Below are positions 7,626 to 16,487 of a DNA stretch of 64,000 bases, piece after piece; the first letter of the stretch is position 1, and every line of letters starts with the position of its first letter. A program made the position numbers and the translations under genes. This DNA is from Gammaproteobacteria bacterium (GTDB taxonomy: Bacteria > Pseudomonadota > Gammaproteobacteria > Steroidobacterales > Woeseiaceae), in assembly GCA_024640305.1 (NCBI GenBank), contig JAHEFG010000045.1, forward strand, positions 1 to 64,000, given 5' to 3'. Under the pieces are notes generated by a model. The model did no database searches. It was not told where the DNA came from and saw nothing but the letters and a program-made list of their open reading frames with translations.

Positions 7626-10619
7626 CTAGAATCGAATCGCCGCGCCAAAGCGCAGGTAACGTGGCTGCTGGTACTCCATCGGTAACTCGAACTGGTCCGG
7701 CCGCCATTCATACCCCTCATACACCTGTTGAGTGCCATGACCGTCAAACACGTTAAAGACCTCAGCACGCAACTCGACCTTGGCGGAATCACCCCAGCTG
7801 AAAGAGTAGATAGCGGCCAGATCCAGCTGGGTGATCCAGTCGGTTCGGCCCCACGTACCGCGGGGCACGAATTCGAAGGAGCCATCAGGCTGCTGCAGGT
7901 AGAACGTATCGCCGTAGCCCGGCGTACCGTCCGGGTGGCTGATACCGAACTTGTTGATCGGACGACCGGACTGGGCAAAAAGGTTAGCGCCCAACGACAG
8001 ACGATCCGTCGGCTGGTACGAGGCCCACAGTCTCAGCTTGTGCCGACGGTCGTTGGGCAAATAGCCATAGGCACCGTCCATGAGTTGCGGAAAATCGAAG
8101 TCTTGAGTCAGATTAGCGTTGCTCTGACCGATGTCGGACTTGACTGATCCTTCTGTATTGCCCTTGTTTTTAGACCACGTATACGAGCCCTGCAGTGCCC
8201 AGTCGTTGCTGAACGACTTTTCAACGGTAAGTTCAACGGCCTCATAAGTGCGTTGCGCTTTTGGGTATCCGAGCGCATCGGCCGGAATGGAAGTCTCCTC
8301 CAGCATACCGTCGCCGTCCGAATCGCAGAAGGTGTTAATGTCGGTGCCCGGATTGGTCATGACGTAGGTGCAGGGCTGGCTGTAGTCGATAACGCCCGGA
8401 AAGCCAATGGCTTCGAGCCCTTGCCACGTCAGGACATCCTCGATCAGCGACTGGAGTTCGCGATTCACGTAACGAATACCTGCAACCCAGTCGTCACCAA
8501 AGTCGCGCTCATAGGCAATAATCCATTCGTCCTGGTACATCGGTTTCAAACTGGTATCGAGACTGCCACGCGCCTCGGGAACGGAGCCATCCGTGATGAA
8601 AAAAGTCGAGCCCAGCTCCAACGTCGTCGGGATGCCATCGGCATCGATTGCGACTGGTGCCGCCGTTATCGCATCCCGATTACCGTCGAAAACAAAATAT
8701 CGAAAATAGTCGAAATCTGCAGAACCAAAAGTAATAGTCGGCAGCGCCATGATCGGAAGGTGATATCGGCCCCAGCTAAGGTTCACTCGTTGGTTACTCA
8801 AACCACCCGGCGTCCACGACAGAGCCAACCGTGGAGCCCATTGATCCTTGATGTCGAAGAATAATTCACCGACGCCGTTGAAATTTTCGAAGGTCTCGTT
8901 GCGTATGCCAAGGCTGAGCGTGAACGCCTCGTTGATTTCCCACTTGTCCTCGACATACCAGGCACGCGAGACCGTATCGAAACTTCCGCCAAAATCCCAG
9001 TAACGAAAACGAACGACGTCGACGCGAGAGCCATCACCATCGATATCCGGCACAATCGCGCCGTTCTGCAACTGATCCCCGACATCCCAGGTTTCGTAGC
9101 GATAGTAGGCGCCGCCTGGCAGGTTCGGCGTCAAAGATAAGCCCGAATAGGTTTCCTCGTTGAATGACAGGTTATCTTCCCGATCAAAGCCAGCACGAAG
9201 AGTATGGTTGCCGATGTAGTATTCCAGGTCGACGCGATACGCTTCACGCTCATCACTCCCCGTATAAACACCAAAGCTGACCTCGCAGCCCGGTCTGAAC
9301 GAGATGGCGGAATCACTGACGTCGGCAACGAGCGGACAATCAATATCCGTGCTCGCACGATCAGTAATGTTGGATTCATTCTTGCCAGCCAAGGCTGAGA
9401 CAAAGAACTTGTCCGTTAGCTTGGCATCGTATCTGAGGATTTGGTTTTGACCGCCGCGAAAGTACGTGGAACTGCCCATTTTGTCGCCGGTCGTCTTGTT
9501 GGCAATATCAAAGTCGAATACGTCCTCGACAATTCCGCGCTCATCGGTGAACGCTGTGTAACTTAACGAGTGGTTATCGGTCATGTTCCAGGTCAGGTTT
9601 CCACCCCAGAAATCGTCCTCGGTCCTCTCCTTCGAAAATCTGTCGACGCTTTCGCGCCAGGCGTATTCACTGGATGAATCTTGCGGCTCGTAAAGCACAA
9701 AGAAGAACAGGTGATCCTTTATGAGGGGTCCGCCGACGTACAGATCGGTTTTCAGGCTCGACTCGCTGTCCTTGCTGTTAATGTCATAGTAGCTCCCGTC
9801 AGGGCGCAGGGTGTCCGGAGGACTTCCCTGCCCAAACTCTGGTTCGTAATAGGTGACTATTCCGTATTCGAACTCGTTGCTGCCGCGCCGCGTCGTGGCA
9901 TTCAATACGCCACCGGTCGAACGCCCAAATTCCGGAGAGTATCCTCCGGTCTTTATCTGGAATTGCTCGTAGAACTCGAACGGTACCGAGCTACCGCCCA
10001 TGCCATTACGGAAGTTGGTGACGTTGAGGCCGTCGATGTAGTACACATTCTCAGCCACGGATGCCCCGCCAAAAGAGACCAGCGTCTTGTCTTTAGCGTA
10101 CTTATAACCCCAGCCCTTTATTCCTGGTACCGTACCGGGTGCCAGCAGAGCGACAGACTCGATATTGCGAGGTACCGGCACCCTGCTTAGCTCCTCGAGC
10201 GAAATATTCAGGCTGGTCTCGCCTGTGGCGGTGGCCAGTAATTCCGTCGGGGTGCCGTAAGTGACAATTTCCTCGATCGCCGAGTCCTGTACCGGAATAC
10301 TCAATTCGGTAACAGCGGCTATGTTGACCGACACCTGTTCCACAGTGACCTCGGTATACCCCGAACCGGAAGACTTCAGGACGTAAGTCCCCGGGGCCAA
10401 CTGCAGCTGAAACCTGCCGCTGGCATTCGTGGTAACTGAGCGGGTAGAGCCTTTGCTTGTATCTGACAGGGCGACGGTCATGCCAGAAACGCCCACCCCG
10501 GACGCATCGACTATATGACCTTTAACCGTTCCGGTTACGCCCTGGGCGGAGGAAGCGTTGCTCCATAAGATGCCGATCAAAAGAACGAGAATTACGGATA
10601 TGAAGATTCGTTCGCGCAT
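7626..10619 (-). CDS. TonB-dependent receptor with carboxypeptidase-regulatory-like N-domain (Oar-like)
   Basis: The 997-residue protein has a signal peptide (about 1-25, ending SSAQ) and a carboxypeptidase-regulatory-like beta-sandwich at about 28-105 (GTVKGHIVDASGVGVSGMTV). A plug domain at about 115-260 includes IEEIVTYGTP and a segment resembling other plugs at GGASVAENVYYIDGLNVTNF. A long barrel ends in an aromatic residue (RFGAAIRF), as expected for an outer-membrane protein. Receptors of this Oar-like type import large ligands with TonB-ExbBD energy; the substrate cannot be read here. ATG at 10619 has GGAG nine bases upstream. It leads the operon with the TolB-like/TPR array, and a promoter with an overlapping palindrome lies at 10708-10742. 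Confidence 0.93.
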   Translation of the reverse strand: MRERIFISVILVLLIGILWSNASSAQGVTGTVKGHIVDASGVGVSGMTVALSDTSKGSTRSVTTNASGRFQLQLAPGTYVLKSSGSGYTEVTVEQVSVNIAAVTELSIPVQDSAIEEIVTYGTPTELLATATGETSLNISLEELSRVPVPRNIESVALLAPGTVPGIKGWGYKYAKDKTLVSFGGASVAENVYYIDGLNVTNFRNGMGGSSVPFEFYEQFQIKTGGYSPEFGRSTGGVLNATTRRGSNEFEYGIVTYYEPEFGQGSPPDTLRPDGSYYDINSKDSESSLKTDLYVGGPLIKDHLFFFVLYEPQDSSSEYAWRESVDRFSKERTEDDFWGGNLTWNMTDNHSLSYTAFTDERGIVEDVFDFDIANKTTGDKMGSSTYFRGGQNQILRYDAKLTDKFFVSALAGKNESNITDRASTDIDCPLVADVSDSAISFRPGCEVSFGVYTGSDEREAYRVDLEYYIGNHTLRAGFDREDNLSFNEETYSGLSLTPNLPGGAYYRYETWDVGDQLQNGAIVPDIDGDGSRVDVVRFRYWDFGGSFDTVSRAWYVEDKWEINEAFTLSLGIRNETFENFNGVGELFFDIKDQWAPRLALSWTPGGLSNQRVNLSWGRYHLPIMALPTITFGSADFDYFRYFVFDGNRDAITAAPVAIDADGIPTTLELGSTFFITDGSVPEARGSLDTSLKPMYQDEWIIAYERDFGDDWVAGIRYVNRELQSLIEDVLTWQGLEAIGFPGVIDYSQPCTYVMTNPGTDINTFCDSDGDGMLEETSIPADALGYPKAQRTYEAVELTVEKSFSNDWALQGSYTWSKNKGNTEGSVKSDIGQSNANLTQDFDFPQLMDGAYGYLPNDRRHKLRLWASYQPTDRLSLGANLFAQSGRPINKFGISHPDGTPGYGDTFYLQQPDGSFEFVPRGTWGRTDWITQLDLAAIYSFSWGDSAKVELRAEVFNVFDGHGTQQVYEGYEWRPDQFELPMEYQQPRYLRFGAAIRF

Positions 10620-10707
10620 GACAACACACTCCGATCGATCGGCACGGCATTACGCGCGATATCGCTTCGGAAGCTTTGGCGAGGAATGCCTGTGTCACAT
10701 GCAACCC

Positions 10708-10742
10708 ACTGTATGCACAAGAGAAAGACCTGATCAATCAGG
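10708..10742 (-). promoter_or_regulatory. Candidate sigma-70 promoter with palindromic operator for the receptor operon
   Basis: On the minus strand TTGATC (10737-10732) and TACAGT (10713-10708) are separated by 18 bases, a plausible -35/-10 pair about 90 bases upstream of the receptor start. The -35 box sits inside a perfect inverted repeat, CCTGATTGATCAGG (10729-10742), which could be the site of a dimeric repressor. The repeat is in the region divergent to the POR operon, so it might control either direction. The regulator is not identifiable. Confidence 0.4.
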
Positions 10743-10858
10743 AGTAGTACGTAGCCGGAACTGACCGACTATATTCGGAAGGTGCGTATTAACTTAAGCC
10801 TTGCATCCCGTAAGCTCGATTCTGCGGTTAACTGTGTATCAGATGCGGGACAGCGATC

Positions 10859-11881
10859 ATGGCTCGACGTATTTCTTTGCCCAACAGCGGTTCGTTCTTC
10901 GAAATTCGCTTCGAGTCAATCGGCGGATTAGGGGCTCATGCGGCCGGGCAGATCATCGCCAGCGCGGCGGTTCTGCGCATGGGCCTGAACGGCTCCCACT
11001 TTTCTTCCTATGGCTCCGAGAAGAAGGGCTCGGTCGTACGCTCGTTCATTCGCCTGGCTCCAGCCGACCGCGCTATTCGCACGAGTGCGCCGATCGAATC
11101 GCCCGACGTCATCGTCGTTTTCAATGGCGGCCTGCTCTCTCATCCGGCAACACTGGCCGGCATGCGTGCCGGCGGCACATTGATCTACTCCGGGTATGAG
11201 CGCGATATACCCGAGGGTCTTGCCCGCCTGCCCGCAACGACCAGGGTAATCCGCGTCGATGCACAGACGATCGCGAGCGAGGAAAAATCGCGACCCAACG
11301 CCGTGCTGATGGGTACGTTAACCGCCGCATTGCCATTCTTTGACCGGCAAGCGATGCTGGATGCTCTCGCGGACACATTTGCCGGGCGCCACCCGGAAGC
11401 CGTCGCGGCGAATGAACGTGCGTTCATGCGCGGGGCCGAAGAATTTGAAATTATAGAAAACGTCGGGCATGGCGAGGAAGATATTCCCGCCCTTTCGTCG
11501 AATCCGCTTTGGGGTTATCGGACCGCACCGATTGGCGGCGTGCTGCCATTACCCGGCAACACGGCCCACAACGATCTGCGTGCATCTCGCACCGGCTGGA
11601 TGCCGGTGCTCGATCGTGACAAGTGCATCGACTGTGGCATGTGCGACATGGTCTGTCCGGATCTGTGCCTGGTTTGGTCGTCAACTACTGACGACGACGG
11701 CAAACCGGGCGTCAAACTCGACGGTATCGATTACCAGTACTGCAAAGGCTGCATGCGTTGCGTCGAGACCTGTTCAACGCTTGCGATGACACGTGAACCG
11801 GAAACAGCAGGCCGCGCAGATGAATTGCGCGTACCACTGTTCCCGGATCTGTTCGCAGCAACCGGAGACAATAATGCTTGA
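10859..11881 (+). CDS. 2-oxoacid:ferredoxin oxidoreductase, fused gamma and delta (ferredoxin) subunits
   Basis: The 340-residue protein has a POR gamma domain at about 12-195 (FEIRFESIGGLGAHAAGQII). Its C-terminal ferredoxin domain holds two four-cysteine sets: Cys256, 259, 262 and 266 (CIDCGMCDMVCP) and Cys295, 298, 301 and 305 (CKGCMRCVETC), enough for two [4Fe-4S] clusters. In archaeal and bacterial POR these are separate PorG and PorD subunits; here they are one chain. It would receive electrons from the alpha-beta subunit and pass them to ferredoxin. The next gene starts inside its last codons (8-base overlap). It acts in the cytoplasm. The exact 2-oxoacid is uncertain, and pyruvate is favoured by the partner subunit. 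Confidence 0.88.
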   Translation: MARRISLPNSGSFFEIRFESIGGLGAHAAGQIIASAAVLRMGLNGSHFSSYGSEKKGSVVRSFIRLAPADRAIRTSAPIESPDVIVVFNGGLLSHPATLAGMRAGGTLIYSGYERDIPEGLARLPATTRVIRVDAQTIASEEKSRPNAVLMGTLTAALPFFDRQAMLDALADTFAGRHPEAVAANERAFMRGAEEFEIIENVGHGEEDIPALSSNPLWGYRTAPIGGVLPLPGNTAHNDLRASRTGWMPVLDRDKCIDCGMCDMVCPDLCLVWSSTTDDDGKPGVKLDGIDYQYCKGCMRCVETCSTLAMTREPETAGRADELRVPLFPDLFAATGDNNA

Positions 11882-14177
11882 TGAGGCAAGAGTACCGCCG
11901 ACGAGCGGCGGTCGGGTTCGCCAGATACACGACTTCAAGAGCGGTAATGAAGCCGCGGCGATTGCTGCGCGTGACATCGGCTTTCATGTCATGGGTTATT
12001 TCCCGATAACGCCATCAACCGAAGTTGCGGAAACCTTGTCACAAATGCAGGCAGACGGTGAACACGACATCGTGATGATTCCTGCCGACGGCGAACATGG
12101 GGCCGCCGGCATCTGCTACGGAGCAGCACTTGGCGGTGGTCGTGTGCTGAATGCAACTTCCTCGCAGGGCCTGCTATATGCGCTGGAACAATTGCCGGTG
12201 CAGGCCGGCACACGTGTACCGATGGTGCTCAACGTTGCGACCCGCACAGTATCGGGGCCGCTCGATATTCGTTGCGACCACTCCGATATTTACTTCGTGC
12301 TGAATACCGGCTGGATCATATTGATGGCGCGCGACCCGCAAGCGGTCTATGACATGAATTTCGCCGCCATCAGGATCGGCGAACACCCGGATGTACGCTT
12401 GCCGGTCATCGTTGCCTACGACGGCTTCCTGACCAGCCACCAGAAGCGCCGCATCGACCGCTTCGACGACCCGGAAGAGGTCAAGGCATTCCTGGGTGAA
12501 CGCGAAGACCCGTTTACCGCTCTCGACATGGATCACCCGGTGACCTTTGGTCCGTACATGAACGACCCGGATCTTATTAATAACAAGGTGCAACAGTCTG
12601 AGGCTATGGATGCGGCGCGACGCGTAATTCCGGAAGTTTTTGCTGACCTGCGGATATTCTCCGGGCGGCGTTACGACACCGTGGATACTTATCGCATGGA
12701 CGATGCCGACGTCGCGCTCGTGCTGCTGAACTCCGCGGCAGAAAATGCGAAAGAAGTTGCCGACCAGATGCGTGAGAAAGGTTTCAAGGTCGGCGTCGTT
12801 TCGCCGAACATTCTGCGGCCATTCCCTTGCGATGAAATCCGCGCTGCACTCAAAAACGTCAGTGCCGCAGTCGTCGGTGACCGCGGCGACTCCTATGGCG
12901 CTGATGGCGGCAACCTGTCACTAGAAGTTCGCGCTGCCCTGCAACAGGACCCGGATAATCACACACTGATACTGAGCCGAATCTACGGCCTCGGTGGCAA
13001 GGACTTTTTCGATCGCGATGCCGAAGAGTTTTTCTACGAGGCACTCGAGGCCGCTGAAACCGGTCGCGTCGAAGTACCTTTCGAGTATCACGGCGCCTAT
13101 GCCGGCGACCCGGATGAGCATCCACCAAAGGGTCTGCCGGCAATCAAGTCTGAAGAGGTTTCTCGCGGCATGGCCGAGGTATCGGAACATCCCGAGACCG
13201 GCCGCCTCGAGGTCGAGCTCAAACCATTGTGGGAAATGACCACGGTGCCGTCACGCATCGCCCCTGGACACGGTGCATGTCCTGGCTGTGGTTTCTTCCC
13301 GATGTTGCGACAGGCATACAGCGTGCTCGAGGGCAACGTCGTCGTGCTGTTCCAGACCGGCTGCGCCATGGTGACCACGACAGGCTATCCAAAAACCGCT
13401 CACCGCATCACCTACATTCACAACCTGTTCCAAAACGGTGCCGCGACACTGTCGGGACTTGTCGAGATGTATCACGAGCGCGTTCGGCGCGGCGAGCTGC
13501 CGGAAGTTCCCGAAGGCGAAGACACGACGTTCATCATGGTTACGGGTGATGGTGGCATGGACATTGGCATGGGTGCGGCGCTCGGCACGGCGCACCGCAA
13601 CCACAAGATGATCATCCTCGAGTACGACAACCAGGGCTATATGAACACCGGCTCGCAGCTGTCGTACTCGACACCATTCGGCCACCGTACATCCACCAGC
13701 GAAGTCGGCGGCTCGCAGTCCGGCAAGCGCTTCCATCATAAAGACACACCGCAGATCTTCGCCGCGTGCAACCTCCCCTACGTGTTCACCGCGACCGAAG
13801 GCTATCCCGAAGACTTCATGCGCAAGATTTGCAAGGCGCAGTGGTACGCACAGCGGGAAGGCATGGTGTACGGCAAGGTTCTGTCCTTCTGTCCGCTTAA
13901 CTGGCGCACGACGGACGATGCCGCACAGGAGGTGTTGCAGACGGCCATCGATACCTGCTTCTTCCCGCTTTACGAAGTGGAAAAAGGGCACACGAATATT
14001 ACCTACGATCCTGACGCGATTGGACGACGTCGCAAGATGGCCGAATGGCTCGGAGAGATGGGCAAGACCAGGCACATCCTCGCACCCGAGCACGCAGACC
14101 AGCTCGAGGCCATCGAAGACGAGGTCGCCACGCGCTGGCGGCGGTTAAAGATCAAGCACGAAAACCCGGAGCTATAG
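11874..14177 (+). CDS. Pyruvate/2-oxoacid:ferredoxin oxidoreductase, fused alpha and beta subunits
   Basis: This 767-residue chain would oxidise a 2-oxoacid with CoA to acyl-CoA and CO2. An alpha (PorA-like) domain spans about 18-400, with GYFPITPSTEVAETL and DHSDIYFVLNTGWI. The beta (PorB-like) domain begins near 455. It shows CPGCG at about 467-471, the thiamine-diphosphate motif GDGGMD at about 558, and YDNQGYMNTGSQLS at about 583, close to the YDNEAYMNTG typical of PorB. The C-terminal part (PLYEVEKGHTNITYDP) also follows PorB. ATG 11874 is preferred because GGAG lies seven bases upstream and it overlaps the previous stop; a longer frame from 11793 would overlap the upstream gene by 89 bases. 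Alpha-beta fusion is unusual for the classic four-subunit enzyme. Confidence 0.87.
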   Translation: MLDEARVPPTSGGRVRQIHDFKSGNEAAAIAARDIGFHVMGYFPITPSTEVAETLSQMQADGEHDIVMIPADGEHGAAGICYGAALGGGRVLNATSSQGLLYALEQLPVQAGTRVPMVLNVATRTVSGPLDIRCDHSDIYFVLNTGWIILMARDPQAVYDMNFAAIRIGEHPDVRLPVIVAYDGFLTSHQKRRIDRFDDPEEVKAFLGEREDPFTALDMDHPVTFGPYMNDPDLINNKVQQSEAMDAARRVIPEVFADLRIFSGRRYDTVDTYRMDDADVALVLLNSAAENAKEVADQMREKGFKVGVVSPNILRPFPCDEIRAALKNVSAAVVGDRGDSYGADGGNLSLEVRAALQQDPDNHTLILSRIYGLGGKDFFDRDAEEFFYEALEAAETGRVEVPFEYHGAYAGDPDEHPPKGLPAIKSEEVSRGMAEVSEHPETGRLEVELKPLWEMTTVPSRIAPGHGACPGCGFFPMLRQAYSVLEGNVVVLFQTGCAMVTTTGYPKTAHRITYIHNLFQNGAATLSGLVEMYHERVRRGELPEVPEGEDTTFIMVTGDGGMDIGMGAALGTAHRNHKMIILEYDNQGYMNTGSQLSYSTPFGHRTSTSEVGGSQSGKRFHHKDTPQIFAACNLPYVFTATEGYPEDFMRKICKAQWYAQREGMVYGKVLSFCPLNWRTTDDAAQEVLQTAIDTCFFPLYEVEKGHTNITYDPDAIGRRRKMAEWLGEMGKTRHILAPEHADQLEAIEDEVATRWRRLKIKHENPEL

Positions 14178-14178
14178 A

Positions 14179-15030
14179 GTGGCAAAGATTCTTGAGAAAC
14201 GAGCACTGACGCCGGTCACCACGCTGTTTCGTGTCGAGGCACCTTTGGTTGCAGCCGCAGCGCAGCCCGGGCAGTTCGTCATCGTTCGTGTTCGCGAAGG
14301 CGGCGAGCGAATTCCACTGACGATCGCGAATTACGATCGCGACGCCGGTACGCTCGCGATCGTCGTACAGGCAGTCGGTGTCACGACCAATCAACTCAGC
14401 ACGCTCGAAGTCGGCGACGACATCCTCGATCTCGTCGGCCCGCTCGGACTGGCGGTAGACGTTCCCGCTGGCGGCCACGTCGTTGGCGTCGGCGGCGGCT
14501 TCGGTGCAGCAGCATTGTGGTGCCTGATGAGCGAGTTGTCTGCTCGCGGCGATCGAACAACCATCATTCTCGGCGCGCGGGAGAAAGAATTACTCATCCT
14601 GACCGACGAACTCAGCGGGGTTTGCGACAACCTCGAACTGTGTACCGATGATGGGTCGGAAGGCTTCAAGGGTTTCGTAACGGAGCGGCTCGCACAGCTG
14701 ATCGAGGGTGCTGGCCCGGGACGGCCGGACAGCGTCGTGGCGATCGGCCCGATGCCGATGATGCGGGCAGTGACCGAGACCACCCGGGAGGCCGCAATTG
14801 CGACACTGGTCTCGCTCGACCCACTGATGATCGACGGCACCGGCATGTGCGGAGGCTGCCGCGTCACCGTCAACAACGAAATTAAATTTGCCTGTGTCGA
14901 CGGGCCGTTCTTCGATGCGCACCAGGTCGACTTCAATGAAGCCGTGCGACGCAACAAGATGTACGTCGCTCAGGAACAGAGCGCGAAGGATCGGGCGGTT
15001 TGCCGATCAGCCATGACAGGACAGGACTAA
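14179..15030 (+). CDS. NfnA/SudB-like FAD and [2Fe-2S] NAD(P)H-ferredoxin oxidoreductase subunit
   Basis: The 283-residue product starts at GTG one base after the previous stop. It has a ferredoxin-reductase FAD domain (about 1-95, RIPLTIANYDRDAG), an NAD-binding domain (about 98-205, VVGVGGGFGAAAL) and a C-terminal cluster segment (DGTGMCGGCRVTV then FACVDG, about 218-240). The Asp plus three Cys pattern is that known for the [2Fe-2S] site of NfnA. In the Nfn family this subunit pairs with the larger one encoded next and couples NADH, ferredoxin and NADP+. SudB of sulfide dehydrogenase and PyrK-like proteins share the fold, so bifurcation is not proven. Placement behind POR genes supports a ferredoxin role. 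Confidence 0.85.
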   Translation: MAKILEKRALTPVTTLFRVEAPLVAAAAQPGQFVIVRVREGGERIPLTIANYDRDAGTLAIVVQAVGVTTNQLSTLEVGDDILDLVGPLGLAVDVPAGGHVVGVGGGFGAAALWCLMSELSARGDRTTIILGAREKELLILTDELSGVCDNLELCTDDGSEGFKGFVTERLAQLIEGAGPGRPDSVVAIGPMPMMRAVTETTREAAIATLVSLDPLMIDGTGMCGGCRVTVNNEIKFACVDGPFFDAHQVDFNEAVRRNKMYVAQEQSAKDRAVCRSAMTGQD

Positions 15031-16421
15031 TGCCACTCAAACGCGTTGACAAGACACCGATGCCAGAGCGCGATGCCGTGTTGCGGTCGCATGACTTCAT
15101 CGAGGTTAACGAGGGCTACAACATCCAGCGCGCACGTTTTGAAGCTGAACGTTGTCTGCGTTGCCAGGACCCCGTCTGCATTGACGGCTGCCCGGTCAAG
15201 ATCCCGATTCCGGATTTCGTGCACGCCATTGCTGCCGGCGACATGCCCGGCGCCGCGAAGATCCTGCGGGCAGCCAATCCATTGCCGGCAATCTGCGGAC
15301 GAGTGTGCCCGCAGGAATCGCAGTGCGAGGAAAAATGTCACGTTGGCACACGCTTCATTCCCGTCGCGATCGGCTACCTCGAGCGCTTCGTCGCAGACTG
15401 GGAAATGGGCCAGCCACCCGGCGAAGAACCCGCACAGCCGACACGCCCGGAAAAGGTCGCAATCATTGGGTCCGGACCGGCCGGCCTCGTCTGCGCGGGT
15501 GAACTTGCCCGTCTCGGGCACCCGGTAACGATCTACGAAGGCTTGCACGCGCCTGGCGGCGTGCTGCGTTACGGCATTCCCGAGTTCAGGCTGCCCAAGG
15601 GCATCCTCGACTGGGAGATCGAGCAACTCAAGCGCCTCGGTGTGAAGATCGAGTGCAATGTCATCATCGGCAAAACCATCTTGCTGGACGACCTCTTCGA
15701 TGAAATGGGCTACTCGGCCGTGTTCGTTGGCACGGGCGCCGGCCTGCCGCAGTTCATGGGTATTCCCGGTGAGAACCTCAATGGCGTGTATTCAGCCAAC
15801 GAATTCCTGACCCGCGTAAACCTCATGAACGCCAATCAGTTCCCCGAGGCTGACACGCCTGTGATGGTTGGCAAGAGCGTTGCGGTCATTGGGGCTGGTA
15901 ACACGGCAATGGATACAGTTCGGGTCGCTCTGCGTGTCGGTGCTGAGAAAGGCATGATCGTGTACCGCCGCAGCGACAAGGAAATGACCGCACGCATCGA
16001 AGAACATGAGCACGCTATCCAGGAAGGTGTGGAGTTCCACTGGCTCACGAATCCGGTTGAAATACTCGGTAACGAAGACGGCTGGGTGACCGGGCTCAAA
16101 TGCGTCAGGATGGAACTCGGCGAGCCCGACGACTCGGGACGCGCGCGGCCACTACCGATTGAGGGATCGGAGTTCATCATGCCGGTCGACAATGTCGTGC
16201 TGTCGATTGGCAACCGACCAAATCCGCTGCTGCTGCAGACGACCCAGGGGCTCGAGTCCAACAAAAAAGGCTGCCTGATCGTTGAAGATGAGACCGCGCA
16301 GACATCGCTGCGCCGTGTCTTTGCCGGCGGCGATGCGGTTACCGGTGCTGCGACGGTCATTCTCGCCGCGGGTGCTGGCAAGAGTGCCGCTGCGACGATT
16401 CACGAAGATCTTTGCGCATAA
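15030..16421 (+). CDS. NfnB/SudA-like NADPH oxidoreductase (glutamate synthase small-subunit family)
   Basis: The 463-residue protein has an N-terminal iron-sulfur region with Cys42, 45, 50 and 54 and Cys89, 93, 99 and 103, an FAD Rossmann motif IIGSGPAGLVCAGELA near 146, and an NADPH site VIGAGNTAMDTVRVALR near 288. The length fits NfnB, SudA and GltD. No large GltB subunit is nearby and the gene overlaps the NfnA-like gene by one base (TAATG), so an Nfn-type complex is likelier than glutamate synthase. ATG 15030 is chosen because an upstream ATG at 15000 lies deep in the preceding gene. The expected role is ferredoxin-dependent NADP+ reduction, perhaps with NADH by bifurcation. Confidence 0.86.
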   Translation: MPLKRVDKTPMPERDAVLRSHDFIEVNEGYNIQRARFEAERCLRCQDPVCIDGCPVKIPIPDFVHAIAAGDMPGAAKILRAANPLPAICGRVCPQESQCEEKCHVGTRFIPVAIGYLERFVADWEMGQPPGEEPAQPTRPEKVAIIGSGPAGLVCAGELARLGHPVTIYEGLHAPGGVLRYGIPEFRLPKGILDWEIEQLKRLGVKIECNVIIGKTILLDDLFDEMGYSAVFVGTGAGLPQFMGIPGENLNGVYSANEFLTRVNLMNANQFPEADTPVMVGKSVAVIGAGNTAMDTVRVALRVGAEKGMIVYRRSDKEMTARIEEHEHAIQEGVEFHWLTNPVEILGNEDGWVTGLKCVRMELGEPDDSGRARPLPIEGSEFIMPVDNVVLSIGNRPNPLLLQTTQGLESNKKGCLIVEDETAQTSLRRVFAGGDAVTGAATVILAAGAGKSAAATIHEDLCA

Positions 16422-16437
16422 ACATTGCAAAAAAAAA

Positions 16438-16456
16438 CCCCGCTCTAAGAGCGGGG
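16438..16456. terminator. Bidirectional intrinsic terminator
   Basis: CCCCGCTC and GAGCGGGG form an 8-bp stem with a TAA loop. A long A run lies on the left and a T run on the right, so it can end both the POR-Nfn operon (plus) and the receptor gene at 16488-19004 (minus). Confidence 0.9.
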
Positions 16457-16487
16457 TTTTTATCAGGTCCTGTGTGGACCAATATTT

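Noticed and set aside
11793-11873. Upstream start for the POR alpha-beta gene
   Set aside because: It would overlap the gamma-delta gene by 89 bases, and the extra 27 residues match nothing; ATG 11874 has a good ribosome site.
13251-14093. 280-codon minus-strand frame
   Set aside because: It is antisense to the strongly conserved POR beta domain and has no recognisable protein features.
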